Assembly: GCA_023953835.1 (NCBI GenBank)
Contig: JAMLJB010000001.1
Span: 3,507,501 to 3,571,500, forward strand
Direction: 5' to 3'
DNA from: Rhizobiaceae bacterium
GTDB lineage: Bacteria; Pseudomonadota; Alphaproteobacteria; Rhizobiales; Rhizobiaceae
DNA length: 64,000 nt
This document shows, piece after piece, positions 43,276 to 52,880 of the stretch; within the stretch, counting starts at the first letter, position 1, and every line of letters starts with the position of its first letter. Under the pieces are notes generated by a model. It had not been told where the DNA came from and searched no databases. It worked only from the letters and a program-made list of their open reading frames with translations. A program made the position numbers and the translations under genes.

Positions 43276-45723
43276 TCAGGATTTGCGCGGAAGCTGCGGA
43301 ACGAGGCTGCGCTTCTTGCCGCCGCTGTCCTTGGCCTTTGGCGAAGCTGCCTTCTTTGCGGCAGGCTTGCGAACGGCCTTCTTTCGTGGCGCCTGCTCCA
43401 CCTCTTCCTTCTTCGGCTTGACCGGAATCTCGTCCGCGATGCTTTCGAGCTTGAGGCCCGTCTCGCCGGTTTCCTTCTTCTCGACCGTGACGCGAACAGT
43501 GCCGCCCTTCTTGAGCTTTCCGAAGAGCACCTCTTCCGCAAGCGGCTTCTTGATGTGCTCCTGAATGACCCGGGCCAGAGGCCGCGCGCCCATGCGCTCG
43601 TCATAGCCCTTGTCGGCCAGCCATTCGATTGCCTCCTGAGACAGATCGAAAGTGACGCCGCGCTCCGAAAGCTGGGCTTCGAGTTGCATGACGAACTTCT
43701 GCACAACCTGATGCACGACAGGAACGGGCAAGGACCCGAACGGGATGATCGCATCCAGACGGTTGCGGAACTCCGGCGAGAACAGGCGGTTGATCGCGTC
43801 CATGTCGTCGCCTTCACGCTTCGACGACCCGAAGCCGATGGCCGCCTTCGCAAGATCCGACGCGCCCGCATTGGTCGTCATGATGAGAATCACATTGCGG
43901 AAGTCGATCGACTTGCCGTTGTGATCGGTCAGCTTGCCGTGATCCATGACCTGCAACAGAATGTTGAACAGGTCCGGATGTGCTTTCTCCACCTCGTCAA
44001 GCAACAGCACGCAGTGCGGATGCTGATCGACGCCGTCGGTCAACAGGCCGCCCTGGTCGAACCCGACATAGCCGGGAGGCGCACCGATGAGCCGCGAGAC
44101 CGTGTGCCGCTCCATGTACTCGGACATGTCGAAGCGCAGTAGCTCGACACCCAGCGAGGCAGCCAACTGCTTGGCAACCTCCGTCTTGCCGACGCCCGTC
44201 GGACCGGAGAAAAGATAGCAGCCGATCGGCTTTTCCGGCTCGCGCAATCCGGCGCGGGCGAGCTTGATGGACGAGGCCAGCGCGGTGATCGCGGTATCCT
44301 GACCATAGACCACGCGGCGCAGCTCCGTTTCCAGACCAGCTAGCACCTGCTCGTCGTCCGCGGAAACCGTCTTCGGCGGAATGCGGGCCATCGTAGCGAT
44401 GGTCGCCTCGATCTCCTTGATGCCGATGGTCTTCTTGCGCTTGCCTTCGGGCAGCAGCATCTGGGACGCGCCGGTCTCGTCGATCACGTCGATGGCCTTG
44501 TCGGGCAGCTTGCGGTCGCTGATATAGCGGGCCGACAATTCGACCGATCCCTTGATCGCCTCGCTCGTGTACTTGACCTTGTGGAACTCCTCGAAATAGG
44601 GCTTCAGCCCCTTCATGATCTCGATTGCGTCCTCGATTGACGGCTCGTTGACATCGATCTTCTGGAACCGGCGCACAAGCGCGCGATCCTTCTCGAAGAA
44701 CTGGCGGAACTCCTTGTAGGTGGTCGAGCCGATGCAGCGGATCGCGCCGGACGAAAGCGCCGGCTTGAGCAGGTTCGACGCATCCATCGCACCGCCCGAT
44801 GTGGCGCCCGCGCCGATCACCGTGTGGATTTCATCGATGAAGAGCACCGCGCCCGGATATTCCTCAAGCTCCTTGACGACCTGCTTGAGCCTTTCCTCGA
44901 AATCGCCGCGATAGCGTGTCCCGGCAAGCAGCGTTCCCATGTCGAGCGCGAAGATCGTGGCGTTCCTCAGAACTTCCGGGACATCGCCCTCGACGATGCG
45001 CTTGGCCAGACCTTCGGCAATCGCGGTCTTGCCCACGCCGGGATCGCCGACATAAAGCGGATTGTTCTTCGAGCGCCGGCACAGAACCTGAATCGTCCGG
45101 TTGATTTCCGACGCCCGTCCGATCAGCGGATCGATCTTCCCGGAACGGGCCTTCTGGTTGAGGTTGACGCAATAGGCCGTCAGCGCGTCCTGCTGCTTCT
45201 TGCCCTTGCTGGTCTCTTCCTCATTGCTCTGTTCCGGCTGCTCCTCCTCCGCACCGCGCGGGGTGCGGCGCTCGGACGAGCCGGGGCGCTTGGCGATGCC
45301 GTGCGAGATGTAGTTCACCGCGTCGTAGCGGGTCATCTGCTGTTCCTGGAGGAAATAGGCGGCATGGCTCTCGCGCTCGGCGAAGATGGCAACGAGCACG
45401 TTGGCGCCCGACACTTCTTCCCGACCCGAGGACTGCACATGAATGACCGCGCGCTGGATCACGCGCTGGAAACCGGCGGTCGGCTTGGAGTCCTCGTCAT
45501 ATCCGGTGACGAGATTGTCCAGCTCGGTTTCGATGTAGTTCAGGACCGTCTGGCGCAGTTCTTCGAGATCGACATTGCAGGCACGCATGACGGCGGCCGC
45601 GTCCGGATCGTCGATGAGCGCAAGCAACAGATGCTCCAGCGTCGCGTATTCGTGATGGCGTTCATTGGCGATCGTCAGCGCCTGATGAAGCGCCTTTTCA
45701 AGCCCCTGGGAGAATGCGGGCAT
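43276..45723 (-). CDS. clpA: ATP-dependent Clp protease ATP-binding subunit ClpA
   Basis: 815 residues. The unfoldase feeds substrates, including those given by ClpS, to ClpP. N-domain ([25 protein letters not shown] in parts), AAA-1 with Walker [14 protein letters not shown] and Walker [15 protein letters not shown]-2 with Walker [13 protein letters not shown] and [13 protein letters not shown] charged Ala/Lys/Pro-rich tail ([24 protein letters not shown] in parts) extends beyond the E. coli length, common in alphaproteobacteria. It lies eight bases after clpS. In Caulobacter, ClpA/ClpS degrade flagellar and cell-cycle proteins. Confidence 0.97.
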   Translation of the reverse strand: MPAFSQGLEKALHQALTIANERHHEYATLEHLLLALIDDPDAAAVMRACNVDLEELRQTVLNYIETELDNLVTGYDEDSKPTAGFQRVIQRAVIHVQSSGREEVSGANVLVAIFAERESHAAYFLQEQQMTRYDAVNYISHGIAKRPGSSERRTPRGAEEEQPEQSNEEETSKGKKQQDALTAYCVNLNQKARSGKIDPLIGRASEINRTIQVLCRRSKNNPLYVGDPGVGKTAIAEGLAKRIVEGDVPEVLRNATIFALDMGTLLAGTRYRGDFEERLKQVVKELEEYPGAVLFIDEIHTVIGAGATSGGAMDASNLLKPALSSGAIRCIGSTTYKEFRQFFEKDRALVRRFQKIDVNEPSIEDAIEIMKGLKPYFEEFHKVKYTSEAIKGSVELSARYISDRKLPDKAIDVIDETGASQMLLPEGKRKKTIGIKEIEATIATMARIPPKTVSADDEQVLAGLETELRRVVYGQDTAITALASSIKLARAGLREPEKPIGCYLFSGPTGVGKTEVAKQLAASLGVELLRFDMSEYMERHTVSRLIGAPPGYVGFDQGGLLTDGVDQHPHCVLLLDEVEKAHPDLFNILLQVMDHGKLTDHNGKSIDFRNVILIMTTNAGASDLAKAAIGFGSSKREGDDMDAINRLFSPEFRNRLDAIIPFGSLPVPVVHQVVQKFVMQLEAQLSERGVTFDLSQEAIEWLADKGYDERMGARPLARVIQEHIKKPLAEEVLFGKLKKGGTVRVTVEKKETGETGLKLESIADEIPVKPKKEEVEQAPRKKAVRKPAAKKAASPKAKDSGGKKRSLVPQLPRKS

Positions 45724-45730
45724 TAGAACC

Positions 45731-46060
45731 TCACTTCTTTTCCATCACGCATTGAAGCGGATGCTGGTTCTGGCGGGCGAAATCCATGACTTGCGCCACT
45801 TTGGTTTCGGCCACCTCGAAAGTGTAGACGCCACACTCGCCCACACCATGATTGTGAACATGAAGCATAATGCGCGTGGCTGTCTCGCGGTCTTTCTGAA
45901 AGAACCGCTCGAGCACCACGATCACAAACTCCATGGGGGTATAGTCGTCGTTCAGGATCAGCACACGATACAGGCTGGGCTTGCGGGTGCGCGTCTTGGT
46001 TCGGGTGATCACCGCGGTGCCGCGCCCGGAACCGCCGCTGCGCCGCTCATCATCCTGCAT
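45731..46060 (-). CDS. clpS: ClpS adaptor protein
   Basis: 109 residues from ATG 46060, giving the usual length; an ATG at 46183 would add 41 residues without known counterpart, so it is less likely, though neither start has a strong ribosome site. ClpS binds N-degrons and hands them to ClpA. Signature: [21 protein letters not shown] in parts, [24 protein letters not shown] in parts, and CVMEKK at the end. The N-terminal 30 residues are flexible as expected. It is just upstream of clpA. Confidence 0.93.
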   Translation of the reverse strand: MQDDERRSGGSGRGTAVITRTKTRTRKPSLYRVLILNDDYTPMEFVIVVLERFFQKDRETATRIMLHVHNHGVGECGVYTFEVAETKVAQVMDFARQNQHPLQCVMEKK

Positions 46061-46240
46061 ACGAATCGTATAGCTGCTTTTTATGCCAGTCTCGCCGGTT
46101 TTCACCCCGACATTCCCTTTCGCCGAATCCTCGCCCGAACCGTCATGTAGGTCACCATAGACCGATTGTAAGGGCTTCGCCATTACACTCAATATGCAAC
46201 AAGCCTATTCCGATTGAATTATTAGCAATGTGAAAATGCG

Positions 46241-46274
46241 AAAGACCCGACCGTCGGTGAACGGTCGGGTCTTT
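46241..46274 (-). terminator. terminator-like hairpin downstream of phasin gene
   Basis: Perfect 13-bp stem (AAAGACCCGACCG and complement) with an 8-base loop, 25 bases after the phasin stop in its reading direction. The following bases are CGCATTTTCA, a partial T tract. Confidence 0.65.
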
Positions 46275-46298
46275 CACGCGATGCCCTGCCCGGGATCT

Positions 46299-46628
46299 TT
46301 ATTTTACCTTGGCGAGCGCGCCCTCGAACGGCTTGTAAGCGTCCTTGGCGAGATCGGCATAAAGGCCGCTGAGCTTGGTGGCCTCCGCGACGAGCGCCTC
46401 ATAGGAAGTCTTCGCATAGGACGTCTGGATTTCGACGGCCTTTTCGAACGATTTCGCCGAAAGCATCCCCTGGAAAGCCGACGCACCATCTTCCAGAGTC
46501 TTTTTCGTGTACTCGCCCGTTTCGACGGCGATGGCCTGCGCGCCCTTGGAGAAAGCCGCAAACGCCTTCAAGCCGTTGTCCAGCGTGTCTTTGGCGAATG
46601 CATTGAGGTCCTCAAAATTCTTGCTCAT
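46299..46628 (-). CDS. phasin family protein
   Basis: 109 residues from ATG 46628. Phasins coat polyhydroxybutyrate granules and control their number and size. The sequence is almost wholly amphipathic helix: FEDLNAFAKDTLDNGLKAF, QAIAVETGEYTKKTLEDGASAFQGML in parts, AKSFEKAVEIQTSYAKTSYEAL in parts, ending FEGALAKVK. This fits Phasin_2-type proteins. Its promoter contains a palindromic operator placed between -35 and -10, consistent with repression by a PHB-sensing regulator of the PhaR/AniA type. The synthase genes are not in the window. Confidence 0.93.
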   Translation of the reverse strand: MSKNFEDLNAFAKDTLDNGLKAFAAFSKGAQAIAVETGEYTKKTLEDGASAFQGMLSAKSFEKAVEIQTSYAKTSYEALVAEATKLSGLYADLAKDAYKPFEGALAKVK

Positions 46629-46650
46629 AACGCAACCTTTCGCATTTCCA

Positions 46651-46694
46651 TTGTGCAATGCGATAAATATTGTGCACTGCACAAAAAATGTCAA
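46651..46694 (-). promoter_or_regulatory. phasin promoter with palindromic operator
   Basis: Minus strand: TTGACA at 46689-46694, 17-base spacer, AATATT at 46666-46671. The spacer holds the perfect palindrome TTGTGCA-C-TGCACAA (46670-46684). A degenerate second copy, TTGTGCAATGCGATA, lies at 46651-46665, 19 bases on. This architecture suits a repressor such as PhaR, whose sites are TGC/GCA-rich; that assignment is inferred. Confidence 0.65.
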
Positions 46695-46761
46695 GGTCCG
46701 TGCCTCGCGAGAATTTGAACCGAATGCGCTTCAACTGCGGCCCAATTTATGAACGCGCCGC

Positions 46762-46782
46762 TTACCATAAACGGATTGGTAA
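46762..46782 (+). promoter_or_regulatory. inverted repeat upstream of the D,D-carboxypeptidase gene
   Basis: TTACCA-N9-TGGTAA, both arms perfect, about 90 bases upstream of the GTG start of the carboxypeptidase. No regulator is known to me for this exact motif; it is a plausible dimer-binding site. Confidence 0.35.
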
Positions 46783-46870
46783 CGCCGACGCCCTAACCTG
46801 AACGCTCACTCGGTCACGGACCCTTTGCCGTATCGAGTTTTGCAATCGTAACAATCATAGGGTTGGTAGC

Positions 46871-48205
46871 GTGTATTCTGGTTTGAGTTGGCGGACGCCG
46901 GTCGCATTTGTGGTTTTCGCGGCGTTGGTCGCAACCTCGCTTCTGGCAACATCAGGGTCGGCCGCAGCCGCGTCTTCGAAATACGCAGCTATCGTCGTCG
47001 ACGCGAGGTCCGGCAAGGTCCTCTACTCCGCGAACGCCGATTCACGTCGCTACCCTGCGTCGCTCACGAAGATGATGACGCTCTACCTCACCTTCGAAGC
47101 GCTGAATTCCGGAAAGATTCGCAAGAACAGCCCGGTGGCCTTTTCCGCCCAGGCGGCGGCGCAGCCTCCGACAAAACTCGGCGTGAAGGCCGGCAACTCG
47201 ATCACGGTCGAGCAGGCAATCTATGCCCTGATTACCCGGTCCGCCAATGATGCGGCCATGGCGCTTGCCGAAACGCTCGGCGGCTCTCAGCAGCGCTTTG
47301 CGATCATGATGACCCAAAAGGCGCGTTCGCTTGGCATGCGCAGCACCGTTTTCCGCAATCCGAACGGCCTGCCCGACAGCGGCCAGTTCACCACGGCACG
47401 TGACATGGCCACGCTGGGCATCGCGCTGCGCGAACATTTTCCGCAGTATTATTCGTATTTCTCGGTGCGGTCCTTCACCTATGGACGCCAGCGCATAGCC
47501 AACCACAACAAGCTGCTCGGGCGCGTTCGCGGCGTGGACGGCATCAAGACCGGCTATACCCGCGCTTCCGGTTTCAATCTGGTCTCCTCGGTTACGGACG
47601 GCAATCGCCGCATCGTTGCGGTCGTCATGGGAGGCCAGTCGGGCCCGTCCCGCGACAAGCAGATGACACAACTGATCGCATCCTACATGCCGAAGGCAAC
47701 CAATCGCGGCGGCGGTGCGCTTGTTGCCCGCAGCAATGACAAGCCTTCGCGCGCGCTGGCCGCCATGATGCTGCCCAAGACGGACATCCCGACCCCGAAC
47801 GCCCGGCCCGACCTGTCAAACACGAACGGCGGCGACCAGCTTGCCGCGATGATCGAGGACTCCGAACCTGCTGCAAGCGAAATCAGCGCGCAGGCCTATG
47901 CCGAAGAGCCTGAGGCCGAAGGCGACACCGAGCCGGGCGCCGCTTCCGCAACCGAGGCAGGCCGGTGGGTCATTCAGGTCGCTTCGTCGCCAAGTGCGAA
48001 GGAAGCGCAATCCATCCTTTCCCGGACGCGCAGCGCCGCGACCGTCCTTGCGGATGCATCGTCCTACACGGTGCCCTTCGTGAAGGACGGCACGACCTAT
48101 TATCGCGCGCGATTCGGCGGTTTTGAATCGCAGGTTGACGCTTCGAAAGCGTGTGGGGCGCTGAAGCGCAAGAAGATCCCCTGCTATGCCACGCAGCAGG
48201 ATTGA
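46871..48205 (+). CDS. D-alanyl-D-alanine carboxypeptidase with SPOR domain
   Basis: 444 residues from a GTG at 46871. A signal peptide (AFVVFAALVATSLLATSGSAAAA in parts) is followed by the penicillin-binding domain: SxxK in ASLTKMMTL, SxN in RSANDAAM, and KTG in GIKTGYTRASG. It trims the terminal D-Ala from peptidoglycan. A Pro/Ala/Glu-rich linker (about 290-360) leads to a C-terminal SPOR domain (WVIQVASSPSAKEAQSIL; YYRARFGGFES) that binds denuded glycan at the division site, so septal action is likely. The 88-codon gene downstream may be co-transcribed. Confidence 0.94.
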   Translation: MYSGLSWRTPVAFVVFAALVATSLLATSGSAAAASSKYAAIVVDARSGKVLYSANADSRRYPASLTKMMTLYLTFEALNSGKIRKNSPVAFSAQAAAQPPTKLGVKAGNSITVEQAIYALITRSANDAAMALAETLGGSQQRFAIMMTQKARSLGMRSTVFRNPNGLPDSGQFTTARDMATLGIALREHFPQYYSYFSVRSFTYGRQRIANHNKLLGRVRGVDGIKTGYTRASGFNLVSSVTDGNRRIVAVVMGGQSGPSRDKQMTQLIASYMPKATNRGGGALVARSNDKPSRALAAMMLPKTDIPTPNARPDLSNTNGGDQLAAMIEDSEPAASEISAQAYAEEPEAEGDTEPGAASATEAGRWVIQVASSPSAKEAQSILSRTRSAATVLADASSYTVPFVKDGTTYYRARFGGFESQVDASKACGALKRKKIPCYATQQD

Positions 48206-48241
48206 GTAAGCGTACGAGTAAGGCGTTCGAGGAGACGGGGT

Positions 48242-48508
48242 ATGAGTTCCGAGTTTGATATCCAGCGTGACACGGCCGCAATGTCGCTGTCGCGTTCAGA
48301 CGATCCCGGCGTGCAGGCGCTCTACCATGCCGCCAGCCGCCTCGCAGACGCAAGGCGCGGCGCGCCCCGGTTCAAGACGCGAGATCTGGTGAGCCTGCTT
48401 CTCAGCCACGGCGCGCGTACATGGCGCAACAGCCAACCTCGCGCCTTCGTGCGGCTCAGGGTCCGCTCGCCGGAAGGGCGGCTTGCGGTCCGCATCAACT
48501 TCCACTGA
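48242..48508 (+). CDS. small hypothetical protein
   Basis: 88 residues with an excellent ribosome site (GGAG seven bases before ATG 48242), 36 bases downstream of the carboxypeptidase on the same strand. The sequence is soluble and basic toward the C-terminus: VQALYHAASRLADARRGAPRF, TRDLVSLLLSHGARTWRN, VRLRVRSPEGRLAVRINFH. I do not recognise the family. Its stop directly abuts the convergent DUF1489 gene. Confidence 0.7.
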   Translation: MSSEFDIQRDTAAMSLSRSDDPGVQALYHAASRLADARRGAPRFKTRDLVSLLLSHGARTWRNSQPRAFVRLRVRSPEGRLAVRINFH

Positions 48509-48946
48509 TTACAAAAGGCCGAGTTCGGCGAGTTCCTGCCGCAGCTTGGGCGGCATTTCCATGACCGCGCGCTCGCGCTTGCCGAGGTCGGCGGGAGCAT
48601 CTTCCGGCTTGAGGTAACGCCATCCCTGGAAGGCGCGGCGCGGTTGCCAGACAGTCCTGTGCACCTTCGGCTCCAGCACCAGATGGCAGCGCGAAATGCC
48701 CTCGCCATCGACAAACGGGCGGATGTCGAGCAGTTGCTGCCTGCACTGGACATTGCCCTTGATGACCCAATAGAGCGAACCCTCGCCCACAAGTTCCTGA
48801 ATCCGGCTCGGCACCATGCGCGTGGTGTGCCATTGCTCCGCAGGTTCACCGGCACGGCGGCGCTCATCGAGCCGGAACGCGATCCATTCCTCAAGGTCCT
48901 CGACGCTGTCGCAGCCGACGCAAAGCTTTATGAGATTGAGTGACAT
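48509..48946 (-). CDS. DUF1489 family protein
   Basis: 145 residues matching DUF1489, an alphaproteobacterial family of unknown function. Features are LNLIKLCVGCDSVEDLEEWI in parts with the CVGC pair, MVPSRIQELVGEGSLYWVIKGNVQCRQ in parts, RCHLVLEPKVHRTVWQPRRAFQGWRYL in parts. The two N-terminal cysteines plus the later Cys in QCRQ and RCHL could bind metal. No signal peptide. Convergent with the 88-codon gene and 61 bases from sdaA. Confidence 0.93.
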   Translation of the reverse strand: MSLNLIKLCVGCDSVEDLEEWIAFRLDERRRAGEPAEQWHTTRMVPSRIQELVGEGSLYWVIKGNVQCRQQLLDIRPFVDGEGISRCHLVLEPKVHRTVWQPRRAFQGWRYLKPEDAPADLGKRERAVMEMPPKLRQELAELGLL

Positions 48947-49007
48947 GGCCAGACCGTAGCCCGCGCGCCGCCGAGGTCAACAGAAAGCGCTGTTCTCCAC
49001 AGGACGT

Positions 49008-50408
49008 TCAACATTCGACAACGTTGACCGCCAGTCCACCCTGACTTGTTTCCTTGTACTTTTCACTCATGTCGAGCCCCGTCTGGCGCATCGTCTCAAT
49101 CGCCGCATCCAGTGGCACGAAATGCGTTCCGTCACCCTTGATGGCAAGCGAGGCGGCCGTCACCGCCTTGACCGCGCCCAGCGCATTGCGCTCGATGCAC
49201 GGCACCTGCACCAGTCCGCCGACGGGATCGCAGGTCATGCCGAGATGGTGCTCCAGCGCGATCTCGGCAGCGTTTTCCACCTGCTCCGGCGTGCCACCCA
49301 TCACCGCGCACAAGCCGGCGGCGGCCATTGCCGAAGCAGACCCCACCTCTCCCTGGCACCCGACCTCCGCGCCCGAAATCGAAGCATTGGTCTTGATGAT
49401 CCCGCCGATTGCGGCCGAGGCAAGCAGGAAATCGCGAATGCTCGACTGGTCCGCCTCGGGGTGGAAATGCAGCCAGTAGCGCAGCACCGACGGAACGACA
49501 CCCGCCGCGCCGTTCGTGGGCGCCGTGACGACGCGCCCACCCGCGGCGTTCTCCTCATTCACCGCCATCGCGTAGATCGAAAGCCAATCATTGGCGAGCA
49601 GCGGATTCGGCCTGTTGCGCTGCCAGTCGTCCTGGAGCTTGTCGTGGAGCTGGCGCGCACGGCGGCGAACCTTCAGCCCGCCCGGCATGATGCCATCCTT
49701 TGTCAGGCCGCGTTCGATGCACCCCTTCATCGCCAACCAGATGGCGTCGAGCCCCTCATCCAGTTCGTCACGCGTCACGAATACCTCCTCGTTGGCGCGT
49801 TTCATTTCGGCAATTGAAAGGCCGCTCTTCGCCGCCATGGAGAGCATCTCCTTCGCAGATGCAAAGGGATACGGCACCTTGCGGGATGGCTTTTCCGGCC
49901 CTCGTGCTTTCATGCGCTGCAATTCCTCGTCTGAAACGACGAACCCTCCGCCAATCGAGTAATAGACCCGCTTGAGCAACAGCCGCTCGTCGGCATCGTA
50001 GGCGTAGAACTGCATGCCGTTGGCATGGCCCGGCAGCGGCGTTTTCTTGTCCAGGACGAGGTCCTTGGCCGGATCGAATCGATAGGTCGGATGTCCCTGC
50101 GGCGTGACGCGCTTTTCGCGCGAGATGCGCTCGATGATCTCGTCCGCCGTGTCGGGGTCCACAGTCGTCGGCGTCAGTCCTGCCAATCCAAGCACCACGG
50201 CGCGGTCGGTTCCGTGCCCGATGCCTGTGAAGGCCAGCGAGCCGTGCAGGCTCGCGCCAAGCGAGGCGATCTCGACACCGCGCGGACGCGGCCATTCTCC
50301 GTTCAATATTTCATCGAGGAATCGCGCACCCGCAGTCATCGGTCCCATCGTGTGGGAACTCGATGGACCAATACCGATTTTATAAAGATCGAAAACCGAG
50401 AGAAACAA
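49008..50408 (-). CDS. sdaA: L-serine ammonia-lyase (iron-sulfur)
   Basis: 466 residues, the single-chain type. It deaminates serine to pyruvate with a 4Fe-4S cluster. The beta domain starts [23 protein letters not shown] in parts, with the substrate-binding PSSSHTMGP. The alpha domain has [20 protein letters not shown] in parts, then [18 protein letters not shown] with two cluster cysteines, and a C-terminal Cys (NVVEC) used as the tail ligand. All are intact. There is no regulatory ACT domain. Confidence 0.97.
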   Translation of the reverse strand: MFLSVFDLYKIGIGPSSSHTMGPMTAGARFLDEILNGEWPRPRGVEIASLGASLHGSLAFTGIGHGTDRAVVLGLAGLTPTTVDPDTADEIIERISREKRVTPQGHPTYRFDPAKDLVLDKKTPLPGHANGMQFYAYDADERLLLKRVYYSIGGGFVVSDEELQRMKARGPEKPSRKVPYPFASAKEMLSMAAKSGLSIAEMKRANEEVFVTRDELDEGLDAIWLAMKGCIERGLTKDGIMPGGLKVRRRARQLHDKLQDDWQRNRPNPLLANDWLSIYAMAVNEENAAGGRVVTAPTNGAAGVVPSVLRYWLHFHPEADQSSIRDFLLASAAIGGIIKTNASISGAEVGCQGEVGSASAMAAAGLCAVMGGTPEQVENAAEIALEHHLGMTCDPVGGLVQVPCIERNALGAVKAVTAASLAIKGDGTHFVPLDAAIETMRQTGLDMSEKYKETSQGGLAVNVVEC

Positions 50409-50515
50409 GTCGCATCCTCATGGCAATTGCCATGCTGATCTAGCGCGTCCTCACAGACAAATCCATTTCAACCGCCGACGAACGCTGGCGCGCCCGCGAC
50501 GTGCGGGCCTGCCTC

Positions 50516-50650
50516 TCAGCCCGCAGTGGCCAGCACTGCGCCCGTGTGGGCGCCTCCGCCGACCAGCCATGTCAGCAGCAGCAAGGCGGCAATGACGACA
50601 AGGCACTTCGCGGTCAAACCCCAACAGGATTGGCTGTTTTCTTGATCCAT
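50516..50650 (-). CDS. unannotated 44-residue membrane peptide candidate
   Basis: ATG at 50650, TGA at 50516-50518, 44 residues: a polar N-terminus (MDQENSQSCWGLTAKC) followed by one hydrophobic helix (LVVIAALLLLTWLVGGG) and a short AHTGAVLATAG tail, a clear single-pass or signal-anchor profile. A GTG at 50668 would add six residues (MTAARK). Neither start has a good Shine-Dalgarno sequence. Its upstream region holds an operator core shared with the phasin promoter (50697-50713). It lies between sdaA and gatA on the same strand. The rest of the 50409-50929 gap shows no other gene. Confidence 0.45.
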   Translation of the reverse strand: MDQENSQSCWGLTAKCLVVIAALLLLTWLVGGGAHTGAVLATAG

Positions 50651-50696
50651 TTTGCGGGCAGCGGTCACTTGGTTGACGGAGCGTTAACGGGGCAGA

Positions 50697-50713
50697 TTTT
50701 GCACTGCACATAA
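50697..50713 (-). promoter_or_regulatory. phasin-type operator upstream of the 44-residue peptide gene
   Basis: TTTTGCACTGCACATAA contains the 11-base core TGCACTGCACA, identical to the centre of the phasin promoter palindrome at 46670-46684. Its centre is 54 bases upstream of the peptide ATG; in the phasin gene the distance is 49. The similarity is visible directly; a shared regulator is inferred. Confidence 0.45.
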
Positions 50714-50929
50714 AACGAAAAATGCGGCGTGACAAGCCCGAAATAAGGCATATTCGTGACGGGCATCTGAGGAAATTGCCTGCTACAACTTCGCAAATAT
50801 CTTCCGAATCAACATGTTATGTCTATATATTGCAGTTTACGCTTCGTAAGCGCATTGGGCGAAAGTATGGCGGCGCACCCGTCTCCCGAGTGCAGCCGGA
50901 TAAACAATTGAAGCTTTGTCGCGTGGCGC

Positions 50930-52411
50930 CTACCACCACTTTTGAGGCTGGAAGCGGCCGGCAGCCTGCTCCACCACATACGCGGCCTGGAACAGGGTTT
51001 CCTCGTCAAATGGCCGACCGATCAACTGGAGTCCCAGCGGCAGGCCGCGGCCATCGACACCGGCAGGCACGGCAATGCCCGGCAGGCCCGCCATGTTGAC
51101 CGTCACCGTGAACACGTCGTTGAGATACATTTTGACGGGATCGCTGTTCATGTCCTGATCCGCAACGCCGAAGGCCGCCGACGGAGTGGCAGGCGTCAGA
51201 ATCACGTCCACGCCATCAGCGAACACGGTCTCGAAATCGCGCTTGATGAGCGTCCGCACTTTCTGGGCCTGGAGATAGTAGGCGTCATAATAGCCCGCAG
51301 AGAGCACATAGGTGCCGATCATGATGCGGCGCTTGACCTCACGGCCAAAACCTGCGGCGCGCGTGTTCTCGTACATCTCAATGATGTCCCGGCCCGGAAC
51401 GCGCAGGCCAAAGCGCACGCCGTCATAGCGCGCGAGGTTCGACGACGCCTCGGCAGGCGCGACGATATAATAGGCCGGCAGCGCATATTTCGTGTGAGGC
51501 AGGGAGATGTCGACGATCTCCGCGCCCGCTTCGCGCAGCCATGCGATGCCCTTTTGCCAAAGCGCCTCGATCTCCTGCGGCATGCCGTCCATCCGGTATT
51601 CCCTCGGAATGCCGACCTTCATGCCCTTCACAGACTTGCCGAGCGCGGCCTCGTAGTCCGGCACCGGACGGTCCACGGACGTGGTGTCCTTGTCATCGAC
51701 CGACGCCATCGAGCGGAGCATGATCGCGGCATCGCGAACGTCGCGCGCAATCGGCCCCGCCTGGTCGAGCGAGGACGCGAAGGCGACGACCCCCCAGCGG
51801 GAAACGCGCCCATAGGTCGGCTTGATGCCGACCGTGCCGGTCAGCGCCGCGGGCTGGCGGATCGAGCCGCCCGTATCCGTCGCGGTCGCCGCCGCGCACA
51901 GGAAGGCAGACACCGCCGCCGCCGAGCCGCCCGACGAGCCGCCCGGAACGAGCTGCGCATTGCTGCCCGAAGCGCGCCACGGATTGACCACCGGGCCGTA
52001 ATAGGAGGTTTCGTTGGACGAACCCATGGCGAACTCGTCCATGTTGAGCTTGCCGAGCATCACCGCGCCGTCAGCCCACAGATTCGCGGTGACGGTGGAA
52101 TCATAGCGCGGTTTGAAGCCATCGAGCACATGGCTGCACGCCTGCGTGTGCACACCTTCCGTCGCGAACAGGTCCTTGATGCCGAGCGGAATGCCTTCCA
52201 GAGCCCCGCCCTCGCCCTTGGCAAGGCGCGCGTCCGACACCTTCGCCATGTCACGCGCCCTGTCATGCGTCACCGCGACATAGGCGTTGAGCGCGCCGTT
52301 GGCCGCGTCGATTGCGGCCAGATAGGCGTCGGTTAACTCAAGCGCGCTGAATTCGCGCGCCTTCAGCTTTTCGCGCGCCTCGGAAATCGTGAATCTCGTC
52401 AGGTCGGTCAT
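50930..52411 (-). CDS. gatA: Asp-tRNA(Asn)/Glu-tRNA(Gln) amidotransferase subunit A
   Basis: 493 residues from ATG 52411, the standard GatA size. The amidase-signature glutaminase frees ammonia from glutamine for GatB. The Ser-cisSer-Lys triad is present: Lys in [11 protein letters not shown], Ser residues in [13 protein letters not shown] and [30 protein letters not shown] is also intact in parts. ATGA overlap of four bases with the upstream GNAT gene shows coupling; gatC is the first gene of the unit. Confidence 0.98.
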   Translation of the reverse strand: MTDLTRFTISEAREKLKAREFSALELTDAYLAAIDAANGALNAYVAVTHDRARDMAKVSDARLAKGEGGALEGIPLGIKDLFATEGVHTQACSHVLDGFKPRYDSTVTANLWADGAVMLGKLNMDEFAMGSSNETSYYGPVVNPWRASGSNAQLVPGGSSGGSAAAVSAFLCAAATATDTGGSIRQPAALTGTVGIKPTYGRVSRWGVVAFASSLDQAGPIARDVRDAAIMLRSMASVDDKDTTSVDRPVPDYEAALGKSVKGMKVGIPREYRMDGMPQEIEALWQKGIAWLREAGAEIVDISLPHTKYALPAYYIVAPAEASSNLARYDGVRFGLRVPGRDIIEMYENTRAAGFGREVKRRIMIGTYVLSAGYYDAYYLQAQKVRTLIKRDFETVFADGVDVILTPATPSAAFGVADQDMNSDPVKMYLNDVFTVTVNMAGLPGIAVPAGVDGRGLPLGLQLIGRPFDEETLFQAAYVVEQAAGRFQPQKWW

Positions 52412-52875
52412 GCAAGTATCTTTTCGTAAAATCGGGAAAAGCCGGAGTCCGGATAGTCGAGAACGGCGCCGCAAACCGAAAAGCCGCCGCGCTCATAGAC
52501 GCGCCAGGCCGGCTCGAAGCCCGGCGCCTCGCCCGTTTCCAGCACCAGCCTGCCAATGGATTTGCCGCGCGCCGCCTCTTCGATGTGTTCGAGCAGCCGT
52601 GCGCCGATCCGCGCGCCGCGCACCTGTGGAAAGGTGTACATGCGCTTCACCTCGCCCAGACCATCACCGTGGTCCTTGAGCGAACCCATTCCGAGCGGCT
52701 GGCCTTCTTCGTCTCGCGCCACGAACACCGTGACGCCCGGCTCGGCCATCTGCTCGACCGTAAGCTGGAACTGGAACTCGCGCGGCGTGAGCGGAATCAG
52801 ATAGTCGTTCAACTCCGCGACCATGCGGCGCACATCGTCCTGCAAAGGCGTTTCGGCGGCAATGGTGACGGTCAT
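52408..52875 (-). CDS. GNAT N-acetyltransferase inserted between gatC and gatA
   Basis: 155 residues from ATG 52875. The GNAT fold is clear: [45 protein letters not shown] in parts (acetyl-CoA loop QVRGARIG), [10 protein letters not shown] and [15 protein letters not shown]. It follows gatC after five bases and overlaps gatA by four, so it is locked in the same transcript and translation unit. A target in translation is tempting but unproven; related genes are often just called N-acetyltransferase. Confidence 0.9.
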   Translation of the reverse strand: MTVTIAAETPLQDDVRRMVAELNDYLIPLTPREFQFQLTVEQMAEPGVTVFVARDEEGQPLGMGSLKDHGDGLGEVKRMYTFPQVRGARIGARLLEHIEEAARGKSIGRLVLETGEAPGFEPAWRVYERGGFSVCGAVLDYPDSGFSRFYEKILA

Positions 52876-52880
52876 CGGCC

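Noticed and set aside
46061-46183. N-terminal extension of ClpS from ATG 46183
   Set aside because: It adds 41 residues with no counterpart in ClpS proteins I know; kept only as an alternative start.
46711-46735. GGTTCAAATTC on the minus strand, resembling a tRNA T-loop
   Set aside because: No flanking T-stem, anticodon arm or acceptor stem pairs can be drawn. No tRNA gene was found in the window by eye.
50722-51099. 125-codon frame in the gap before gatA
   Set aside because: It runs into gatA antisense, has no motif and no ribosome site.
50942-52336. 464-codon open frame antisense to gatA
   Set aside because: Arg/His-rich translation with no domain; the minus-strand frame is an intact GatA.
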